Assembly (NCBI GenBank): GCA_951394405.1
Contig: OX596335.1
Location: 3,596,001 to 3,660,000 of the forward strand
Length of the DNA: 64,000 nt
Direction of reading: 5' to 3'
Source: Coprinellus micaceus
Lineage: Eukaryota; Basidiomycota; Agaricomycetes; Agaricales; Psathyrellaceae
Shown: positions 1 to 9,126 of the stretch, piece by piece
Numbering within the stretch: the stretch's first letter is position 1
Layout: each line of letters opens with the position of its first letter
Made by a program: the position numbers and the translations under genes
Notes under the pieces: model-generated
The model's input: only the letters and a program-made list of their open reading frames with translations
What the model was told of the DNA's origin: nothing
Database searches by the model: none

Positions 1-3000
1 GGTCTGAAACCTCAAGCTGGTGTGAACTTCAAAGGTCCGAAGCAGAAGGAGTCTGTGACCCATGAAGCTTTGAAGAAGATGGCTTCGAGACCAGCAAAGA
101 AGAGGAAAGAAGTGGTTGGAGACGGAGAAGAAATTGAAGTTGACGAGAACGACGAAGAGGTGCTCTCCACCAACGACATCAACAGCATATACAAGAAGTC
201 TGTGTGCCTGTCTCGTTACTCCTTTGTATGCCTGACACCTCAGAATTTAGAGCACAGCACAACGACAGGACTATGGGCCAGATGGAGCCGGCTGATACAT
301 TCAGCTTGACTCTAAGGTCGTACCAAAAGCAAGCGCTGCGGTGGGTAGCCATATCCGTCCGGGAAGGCACCATTCTCATTTGGTAATTAGGTGGATGCAT
401 TCTCTCGAAATAGGTGCCATGGATGCCCGCGAGTCGTCGTCCATGCATCCACTCTGGAGCGAGTGAGTTGTTAACTTCACCCCATGGTCACACTTTTCTG
501 ACTTCGGCCAGGTACGCATTTCCTCACGACTCGGCATCTGGGGAGGTCATCGACCTTACCGAGGACGAAAATTTGTTCTTCTTCAACCCGTATTCCGGAG
601 AGTTGAGCTTAGTCTTCCCCAAGGCTGAGCGAAGCTGTCGAGGCGGTATTTTAGCGTAAGTCGTCTCTCACTCCAACACAAATACCTTCCTGACCTCAAC
701 TTTAGTGACGGTTCGTGGTCCAATCCGAGAGGTTTCCTGGCTGATGTGTGCTAACTTTAACCTTTCCTTTAGAAAGTGAGTGAGCTCATACACCACAAAC
801 GATCCCTTGCTGACACTTACCACAGTGGGCATGGGTAAAACGATCATGATCTCCGCCCTCATCCAAACTGGCCTCCCCATCCCCTCCGATGTCCGCCCAG
901 AGCCCGCCAGGAAGAGCAAACAGCTCAAACTAAACGCGTCTTTCAAAGCCGTACCAAGGAAGGCCTCGGGTAGCACCCCGAAGCCTCCTTCCGCGACTTT
1001 GATTGTCGCGCCAACGTCCCTTCTTGCTCAATGGGCTGAAGAGCTTCAGCGGTCGAGTAAGAAGGGTACGTTGGATGTGCTGGTGTGGCATGGACAGAAT
1101 AGGCTGGATTTGGAGTCCATGGTGGATGAGGATGAGGAGGAAGGTAGGGGGAAGGAGAAGAAGCCGATGAAGATCGTTATTACGTCGTATGGGACCCTTG
1201 CGTCGGAGCATGCGAAGTCGGAAAAGTATAAATCCCCAATATTCGAGAGTACGTATTTCACCCGCCGCTCTTTGGCTTGTGTCTCACCTCACTTTTCAGT
1301 CGAGTGGTTGAGGGTGGTTCTCGACGAAGCCCATGCGTGCAAATCCCGGACGAGCAAGACGGCGAAAGCCGTGTATGCTCTTTCCTCCAGAAGGCGCTGG
1401 GCCGTCACTGGGACCCCAATTATCAACCGACTAGAGGACCTATACTCGTTATTGTGAGTTCAGAACCCCATTTCGCTCAAATGGCTTGACCGATGTTTCA
1501 CCAGACGCTTCCTCGACTTCAAGCCATGGTCAAACTATGCCTTTTTCCGATCGTGGGTGTACTTCCGTTGAGACCACCTGCCGGTACCCACCTAACGCGT
1601 ACCAGATTCATTACTCTCCCGTTCCTAGCACGCGACCCTAAGGCGATTGAGATTGTGCAAGTCATTCTCGAGAGTATCCTCCTGCGTCGTGACAAGAACA
1701 TGCGGGACGTCGAAGGGAACAAGATCGTCGACCTCCCTCCGAAAGAAGTGAGATCTTCGTCCAATATCATCGTGAACTAGATCGTTCTGACCGCCTTCGA
1801 AGGAAACCTTTGACTACCTCGAGTTTACACCGCTGGAAAGGAGATTCTATGATTCGATATACCACAGGGTCAAGCAGAGCTTCGATAAACTAGATGCGAA
1901 GGGTCTTATTGGAAAGAACTACACCCACATCTTGGCCATGCTCATGAAGTCAGTCTTTTCCCCCCTCCAAAATGGTCTTTTGTTCACACTACTTGTCAGG
2001 CTCCGCCGCGCCGTTCTTCATCCCAAGCTAGTGATCAGCACAGATGACCAGCGGGCAGCCCCACCCGCAGGTGTCGATGTCATTGACGTGGACGACCTCC
2101 TTCAGCAGTTTACCAAGGAAGAACATAACGACGAGAAGCCCAACACTTTCGCAGAGAACTTTCTTGAGAATCTGGCCAACGAAGAGGTTGAGGAATGTCC
2201 TATTTGCTTCAGCGAAATGGAAAATCCGGTCGTCGTCCCCGAGTGCATGCATCAATTGTACGTCGCCCTTGTTGTCGAAGGTATTTGGGCCTTACCAACC
2301 TCTTTTTAGCTGTAAGGATTGCATAGTTGCCCACATCGGGATCTCCGAAGAGAAGGGCCAGGTTCCAGCATGTCCAACCTGTGCGACTGGGCACCTCCAG
2401 GTAAGTTTCGTTTGTTCGTATTGGATATCCCGACTGAGCCTTTTCTTCAGGCAAGTAAACTAGTCGAGATCGTCCGCACCAAGAACGAAGAAGGCGCGAC
2501 AAGCTCTCAACCAGCCAAACAAGAGATCACCCTTCGCAGAAACGACTTCCAGTCCTCCACCAAGCTTGATGCCCTCGTCCACGATCTGCGGAAGCTGCGT
2601 GACCAGGACCCGTGCTTCAGGGCTGTGGTGTTCTCCCAATTCACGAGCTTCATGGATCTTATACAGACGGCGTTGGAGCGAGAAGGGTTCGACCACTATC
2701 GGTTCGATGGGACAATGGATATCAAGAAAAAAGCAGCCGCGATATCAGACTTCAAGGAAGCCTCGAGGAAGCCGAAGATTCTGGTCATCAGTTTGAAGGC
2801 AGGAGGTGTTGGGCTGAACTTGACGAATGCTAACCATGTCTTTATGATGGATTGCTGGTGGAATGCCGCTACAGAAAACCAAGGTATGTATATCATCAGT
2901 CACTACCTGCGTCCCCGCTGACGGTCTGTATCTAAGCCGTCGACCGTGTGCACCGTATCGGGCAGGACAAGACAGTCTATGTCAAGCATTTCATTGTAAG

Positions 3001-3195
3001 CATCCCTCCCGTTTAGTTGACTTTCCGGTCCAGTTGACCTTGCCTTAGGTGGCTAATACGATCGAGGGTCGAATCCTCCAGATTCAGAAACGTAAGACGG
3101 CCATCGTCAACGAGGCTTTCAAAGGCACCCGTGCTGGAAAGGCGTCCGACCCGGAAAGCATTCAAAATCTCAAGATGATGTTCGGCAACAACTAG
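1..3195 (+). CDS. RAD5: Rad5-type SNF2 helicase / RING E3 (5' partial)
   Basis: Post-replication repair translocase and ubiquitin ligase acting on PCNA in the nucleus. The reading frame is open at base 1, so the N-terminus (including any HIRAN domain) lies outside the window. Exons: 1-197, 251-340, 391-462, 512-655, 706-710, 773-775, 826-1248, 1300-1453, 1505-1552, 1606-1747, 1803-1948, 2000-2257, 2310-2400, 2451-2883, 2937-2995, 3049-3195; all phases close, giving 803 visible residues. Motifs in order: Walker A GGILADEMGMGKT (assembled from four exons), LDEAH box, GTPIINRLEDL, a C3HC4 RING between helicase halves (CPICFSEM to CPTC, about 2194-2390), then helicase C with VVFSQFTSF, AGGVGLNLT and VDRVHRIGQ. 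RING-inside-SNF2 is the Rad5/HLTF arrangement. One joint (PPKE to ETFDYLEF, at 1747/1803) is about three residues shorter than I expect for the family, so that junction is less certain. Confidence 0.93.
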
Positions 3196-3519
3196 GACTA
3201 TACCCATTATTTATGTTATATGACATGCATATGTATCGGAACCCTTTATATATTTTTATCTAGATGCGCCATTTGTGTACATACCTACTCCTCCAGTACT
3301 AAGAGTTCATTGAGCCGCGCGACGTGCCCCAACAAGGCAAAACACTAACCCATTCAACGCGTCTGATCACGTGAACGATAATATGGGCCGCTGTCGCTGT
3401 TGGGTTGCAGAGGCGGCTACCCAAGTTCCAGTCAAGAAAATACCAGCATTAATCCTGCAGCCCGCTCCTCCCTCCCCCTCGACCCGGAATCTAAACGCGC
3501 ACAACGAGCAAGCATTGAC
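3196..3519. other. Intergenic, RAD5 3' end to RSC4-like start
   Basis: No gene seen. It holds the 3' UTR of the helicase gene and the promoter of the bromodomain gene. A palindromic E-box-like site, TCACGTGA (about 3366-3373), lies about 150 bp before the next start codon. Confidence 0.5.
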
Positions 3520-5772
3520 ATGATGAAGAGGGAGGCGAACGGCATCGCGGAAAGCTCGCGGTCAAAGCGTCCTCGAAGAGACAGGGATGGTGTGGGATAC
3601 TCGTCAGATGGCCCCAACGCAGCGATGCTCTCCGACGACGGGGGCTCCGATGGCGAGGGCGGTGGGAGGGCCAAAGTACCCATGACGCAGGACGAGGTGA
3701 GGCGACATGGGCTGCATATCTGGCAAACGGTCGTGGACGCGGTTAATAAAGAGTACGTTCGTGTTTCCCTTTGCTGTTCTGTGACCATATTGGAACATTT
3801 GCCTTTTGATCTCTTCTTCACCTCTTACTGTCACCATGGGACATTGTGCTAATATCTTGCATGTTGTGCTCCCAGGGGTCGCCTCTTGTCGCCCATATTC
3901 GCGACGAAACCGTTGAAGAAGATGTATCCAGACTACTACGTTCTCATCAAGCGCCCCATTGCACTGGACGACATCGAGGCGAAGATCAAGAGAGGCGCTT
4001 ACCCGACTCTCGAGGACGTTCGACAGGACTTTGAACTCATGTTCAACAACGCAAAGCAGTACAACCTGAAGGAGAGTGGGATTTGGAGGGACGCGAAAGA
4101 TCTCATGGTGCGTCGTAGTGTCAACTCGTCCTGGCTTGTGAACTGACACTCGGGACAGAAACTGGTCAACAAGACATATGGAAGGATCGTTCCCGGAGAA
4201 GGACGCGAAAAGAAGTCCAAACCTCCCAGTCTCAACAAGATGCTCAAGTCCCGGTTGACGAAAGTCATAGACAAGACCGACGAGTAGTACGTTGCCGAGC
4301 TCACTTGCCATACAATCCCTCCTGACTTCCGTATGCAGCGGTCGGTTTATCTCTGCAGAGTTCATGGAATTGCCTTCTAAGAAACTGTGGCCTGTCTACT
4401 ACAAGATGATCATACAACCCCAGTGCTTCAATAACATCCTGGTTCGTGTAATAGTTCTCGTCTATCTGACTCCATGACTGACGCACGAACAGAAAAAACT
4501 GAAGGATAAGCAGTACAGCAATGCTGCTGACTTTGCAGAGGATGTAGAACTGATCTTCAGCAACGCCATGCAGTTTAACCTGGAAAACACTCAGATCTGG
4601 TTGGATGCTCAGACAATGAGGGTAAGCTCGGGCGATAAAGCTTCTGAGTTCGGGCTAACCCGAGTTCGGTATAGAACATGTTTAGACAGCTCATGGCGGA
4701 CCTGCCTCCACCACACTCACTTCCTCAATATCAGAGTACTGGTCCTAAAATCAAGATCAAACCTCAGGTAGCAAAGGCAGAGCCCGCGCTCCCTTCCCTC
4801 ACTTTGAGAGTGCCTGCCGCCTCCTCTACACCCAAGGTGCCAGCGCCAGCGCCAGCACCACTCCCAGCTGCGCCTAGGGTGACTAAGCCTCTGTCGGTGA
4901 AAGCGCCTGCCCCCAAGCCAGCACCACAGCCTGTGGCTTCTGCTCCACCTGTACCTGCACCTGTAGCGAAGTCCAAACCTTCCCCTCGGCCCCCAGCGCC
5001 GTCACTACCTCCGACGCTTGCGGCTCCATCCTCTCTCTCGCATTCTGCTACTCCCCAACTTCCATCGACAGCCAATATCACAGCGCATGTCCGAGCCCCT
5101 CCTGCTCCTTCTCCTGCCCCTTCTCAGGCTGTGTTTCACGCTGTCCCAACTCCATCCTCGCAGCATATCTTGCGTACGAGCTCCGTGCAGAATGTTATGC
5201 CTCCACCCGCCGTTGTCCCCACTCCTCCTCCCCCGCCCCCTCCGGCACCACCTCTGAGCCAACACCAACTGAAGTCGGTTAAGGTAGAGGTGCAACCACG
5301 GGGAAGGGTGATCTACTTGCATCACACGGAAGGTGTAAAGGCATGGGCCCTGAGGATGCTACCCGGAGAGACAAGGCTTGTCCTCAGCGATGTTGGCTTC
5401 TTGGGCAATCACGATGACGATTCGGATGAGAGCAGCGACGAGGAAGAGGACGAAGAAGAGGACGAGTATGAGGAGGGCACGGAGGGGTCACTGGCACGCA
5501 ATGGGAAGAAGAAAGCAAAGTCGACCCCGAGGAGAAGAGGCCGTCCGACCCGTGCATCGACGAGGCAGGCGACGAGCGCGAAAGCGCAGAAGAAGTCGTC
5601 CAAGCCGGGCGAGGTGCAGCTGAAGGTCAATGGGTTGGTCATTCGACCGGAGAACGAGGGCGAGTGGGATGTGCACCTCCCTCTCGGAGCCAATACTCTG
5701 GAGATAGGGGAGGTTGGGGGGCTAATCTGGAAGGTGTACGCAGAGCGCGTCGGGAACGTCGGGGCGGTATAG
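3520..5772 (+). CDS. RSC4: Tandem-bromodomain protein, Rsc4-like chromatin remodeller subunit
   Basis: Predicted acetyl-lysine-binding subunit of the RSC remodelling complex in the nucleus. Exons 3520-3752, 3876-4107, 4159-4283, 4339-4441, 4493-4621, 4675-5772; 639 aa. The apparent stop at 4285 is removed by splicing. Two bromodomains follow a short basic/acidic N-terminus: the first has YPDYYVLIKRPI and the acetyl-lysine Asn in NNAKQYN, the second has LWPVYYKMI and SNAMQFN. After them comes about 200 residues rich in Pro, Ala and Ser, then an acidic block (DESSDEEEDEEEDEYEE) and a conserved-looking C-terminal domain (VIYLHHTEGVKAWALRMLPG; LPLGANTLEIGE to IWKVYAERV), as in fungal Rsc4. Two consecutive ATGs (3520, 3523) are equally possible starts. 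Rsc1/2 is less likely because no BAH domain is seen. Confidence 0.82.
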
Positions 5773-5912
5773 ACGCCCGTGGGATGACTTTTTGGTGACC
5801 ATATCGTGTAGTTTTCGTTCTTTGTTCTTCATTTCACCTCTATACATTAGTTCTTTCTCGTTAGTTCATATTCTTATGCATCCCTGGCTTCTTGATTCTG
5901 CACCTAGTTTTG

Positions 5913-6049
5913 TAGTCCGGATGCCGGACTGTCTGATGGCGGCCATGGCCCTCGGCATGTCACGATTCTGAACACGTGAGAGCCCTTCGGGGGAATCGTC
6001 GCTAGACAGTCCGGTCAAACTCGTTTCGATCGCCTATAGCGTTCCTTAC
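5913..6049 (+). repeat. Left terminal inverted repeat of the DNA transposon
   Basis: The outermost bases form a 7-bp-arm palindrome (AGTCCGG, 3-nt spacer, CCGGACT). A second inverted pair, CCGGACTGTCT at 5924-5934 and AGACAGTCCGG at 6004-6014, lies inside the same arm. It also carries a CACGTG. Relative to the right arm it has one ~5-bp indel region and four substitutions. Confidence 0.88.
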
Positions 6050-6700
6050 ACCCCTACCCCCACCATCTCCCCTCTTTCCTCCCCTCCCTGGAACGTCTAG
6101 CGATCCGCAGCTCACTCTGGGTAATTGAAATGGGCGAGAACAAGAACAGTAGCCCTGATTTGCGCCCACAGCCCTCAGAAAATGCCCGCAAGTCCTCCTA
6201 CGACAGGAGCAGCGACCGCCGTACCAGAAGAGCTGTCCACCGCATATCGAGGCGATGTTGAGAGTAGGGAGGTGGATAACGGACTCCCTGGGGTGTCTGA
6301 AGGCGCGGAAGAGATTGCTGGGGCCTCTGGGTATGTCAACATTGAGCCTAACGGAATCCTCGTCCCTGTATGGTGAACGCGAGTCCAATCCATCGACGAA
6401 GAAGACTCGAGCCCGGGTGCCGAGGATAAATATCACAGAGAGTGTTTGCGAGTGGCTTCCTGCCATCGAGGAGGCAACATTGCGTGGTCTCGATATCATC
6501 TTAGCTTCACTCGCTGAGGCCAACTGGCAGTTTGAAGATCACCTGCAAACCGCTGTACAAACTGTCGAGTACTGGATTAGAATGAATTATACTACTTCTA
6601 TCTAGTACCGAGACGCGTCTTCATCAATTTGAGCGGTGCAGGTGGGCGATAGGTGCTGATACGCGCGAGGGAACGCGTATATAGGTAGGAGGGGCGGCGC

Positions 6701-6832
6701 GTAAGGAACGCTATAGGCGATCAAAACGAGTTTGACCGGACTGTCTAGCGACGATTCCCCCAAAGGGCTCTCACGTGTTCAGGATCGTGACACGCCGAGG
6801 GCGCCCGCTCAGACAGTCCGGCATCCGGACTA
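6701..6832 (-). repeat. Right terminal inverted repeat of the DNA transposon
   Basis: Reverse complement of the left arm (5913-6049) apart from a short variable stretch and four transitions, three of them CpG-to-TpG/CpA type. It ends at CCGGACTA and is followed directly by the 9-bp target duplication. Confidence 0.88.
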
Positions 6833-7037
6833 CTAGTTTTGTATGTCCCAGGTTAATCCTGAAGGCTCCATCAGGTGACGAATGAAATTGGAGATATGAC
6901 AAACTTTGATCTCGCAACCAAATGGCTTGGGCAAGGCCCAGCGTGTGCAACAGTGTTCCACTCCTCACTTCACGACATAACTAACTATCTTACCTACATC
7001 ACTAAAAGTCGCAGTCTAAGAGGACAGACAAACCAAC

Positions 7038-8847
7038 ATGCCCGCCGCGAAGAAGAGCGAGGAGCAGGACAATCTGAGGGAGGCTGCTGCTGCCAAGGCT
7101 CTCGAGGAGCTTAAGCTCGAGACCCCTGCCGCAGAGGAGGTCGACGATGAAGACGATGCTGAGGACGCAGGTGAAGCCACCGGTGCTGGTGAGTATCGTA
7201 CTTGATTGGGGTTGGGTAGAAGATGCATGCGATTCCGCATACCTGTATCCTCGACGGGGCTTGACTGTCTATTCCAAGGCAGGGCACTCATCACAATACC
7301 ACAGTAGGTGATGAATCCAAGAAGAAGAAGAAAAAGAAGAAAAAGTCCAAGAAGAAGGCTGGCCCCAAGCAGGGCGATCCTCCTCGTGTCGGCTTGACCA
7401 AGTTCTTCCCTAACGGGCAGTATCCTGTCGGCGAGGAGTGCGAATACAAAGACGAGTGTGTCTTGGTCTCCCGAACTTTAGATTAAATCCGAACTGACCA
7501 TTTCCCCGCATTCACAGCAACCGTTATCGTACAACCTCAGAGGAGAAGCGGCACCTTGAACGAATCACTCACGAAGACCCTGAGACGACCTATAATGACA
7601 TCAGGAAAGCTGCAGAGGCCCACCGGATTGTGAGGCAGCATGCGCAGAAGTGGATCAAGCCTGGGATGGCTATGACCGACATTGCCAACATGATTGAGGA
7701 CGGCACGCGGGCGCTTGTTGAGGGAGACGGTCTTGATGCAGGAGTCGGGTTCCCAACTGGACTCAGCTTGAATCATTGTGCTGCCCACTACACTCCCAAT
7801 GCTGGGGACACTATTGGTGCGCCCCTTCTATTGAATGAGGTGTTGCTAGATCTGAATCTTGCTCTTAGTCCTGCAGAAGGGAGATGTTTTAAAGGTGGAT
7901 ATCGGTGTTCATGTTAACGGACGGATTTGCGATTCCGCGTTCACATTGAACTTCGAACCGACGTACGACAAACTCATTGAGGCCGTAAAAGCTGCTACCG
8001 AGACTGGTGTCCGGGTACGTAGATTCATCCCTGGTGTCTCGTCGACTATTGTGTTAATCCCACGGCAGGAAGCAGGTATTGATATGCAACTTGGAGAGTT
8101 GGCTGGTTACATCCAAGAAACCATGGAGTCGTATGAGGTAGAAGTGGGTGGAAAGGTTTTCCCTGTGAAGCCCATCTCCAACCTCAGCGGCCACTCTATC
8201 AACAAGTACGAGATACATGGAGGAAAGTCGGTGGGCTTGGTCAAGAGCAACGATCCTACAAAGATGGAAGAGGGAGAGTACTTTGCTATCGAGACTTTCG
8301 GTTCTACAGGCCGCGGACAGATCATCGAGGCCGTATGTTATTCTCCCCTACTGCCCAGGTGACCTGACCTGACCTTCCTAGCAGGGAGAGTGCTCTCATT
8401 ACGCCAGAAAGGTGGATGCCCCGCATGTCCCATTACGGTGCGTTATCGTTGTCGATGATCTAGACTTTCAGGTGCTGACTGATGGATTGTAGATTGACCT
8501 CTGCAAAGTCCCTGCTGAAAACCATCAACAAAGAATTCGGAACTCTCCCTTGGTGCCGCCGCTATCTTGACCGCAAAGGCGAGAGTAAATACCTACTTGC
8601 GGTAAGTTCTGCTTGTCACTTGTCACAGAAATGCCCTCCTGACATTGCCTCCAGCTCAACCATCTGGTACAGCAAGGCATCGTGCAGGATTATCCTCCCT
8701 TGTGTGACGAGGTTGGATCCATGACTGCCCAATTCGTAAGTGACTGTGACGCCCATGATTTCCTAGACGCTGATTCTTCTGTAGGAACACACGATCTTGC
8801 TTCGCCCGACGTGCAAGGAAATTGTCTCTCGTGGTTTCGACTACTGA
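7038..8847 (+). CDS. MAP2: Methionine aminopeptidase 2
   Basis: Removes initiator methionine from nascent cytosolic proteins; two-metal M24B peptidase. Exons 7038-7188, 7308-7455, 7518-7816, 7869-8014, 8069-8332, 8385-8437, 8493-8601, 8655-8735, 8785-8847; 437 aa, close to the family length. The N-terminus has acidic runs and a polylysine tract (9 consecutive Lys), typical of type 2. Metal ligands visible: two Asp in [17 protein letters not shown], His in NLSGHSIN, Glu in YFAIETFGS and Glu in TAQFEHTI. The end reads SRGFDY where animal enzymes have SRGDDY, then TGA. Two acceptors are doubled: CAGTAG before exon 2 (adds one Val) and TAGCAG before exon 6. A transposon end lies 205 bp upstream of the start. 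Confidence 0.96.
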
Positions 8848-9070
8848 TTGCAACCGCCCGAATGCAGGGTAACTGGAGGGGGGAGCGTGTACAGTACATA
8901 GCAGACGACTAGAGATTGCTGGGAATGACAACTGGGCCCGGGCGGAGCACTGGGGAGCATTTGGCGCTATGGTGCCGATTCGCAGATCCGGGGCACGAGC
9001 ACGTGGTCGACGGATGAAACCAGTTCGGATCGGGGAATCTGGTGGACTGCACTGAACCGATGAGCCGTCA

Positions 9071-9078
9071 TATAATTA
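9071..9078 (+). promoter_or_regulatory. TATA-like element before the hydrolase gene
   Basis: TATAATTA lies 49 bp upstream of the start codon at 9127. Position and AT-richness in GC-rich surroundings suggest a core promoter element; no stronger evidence. Confidence 0.3.
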
Positions 9079-9126
9079 TGAGACCCGTTTTCTCTCTTTC
9101 TTTGCGACCCCCATGTCACCGTCAAT

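Larger units (their letters stand above)
5913..6832. mobile_element. Non-autonomous DNA transposon with ~135-bp terminal inverted repeats (MULE-like)
   Basis: A 920-bp element begins and ends with TAGTCCGG/CCGGACTA and is flanked by a perfect 9-bp direct repeat CTAGTTTTG (5904-5912 and 6833-6841). The ends (5913-6049 and 6701-6832) are near-perfect inverted copies. Long inverted ends and a 9-bp target duplication fit the Mutator-like superfamily; this class assignment is inference, since no transposase is encoded. The ~650-bp interior (6050-6700) has only short ORFs (up to about 170 codons on the minus strand) with no recognisable domain. The right end lies 205 bp before the methionine aminopeptidase start codon, so the element may now form part of that promoter. 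Confidence 0.88.

Noticed and set aside
1748..1802. Extra micro-exon in RAD5 to supply the residues missing between PPKE and ETFDYLEF
   Set aside because: Any such exon would need a 19-36-nt intron, far below the size seen in this genome; a single 55-nt intron fits better.
4284..4287. Apparent in-frame stop in the bromodomain gene
   Set aside because: It is the start of an intron (4284-4338) with a CTGAC branch point; splicing continues into the second bromodomain.
6002..6605. ORFs inside the DNA transposon on both strands
   Set aside because: No catalytic or DNA-binding motif, and they overlap the terminal repeat; not supportable as transposase or captured gene.
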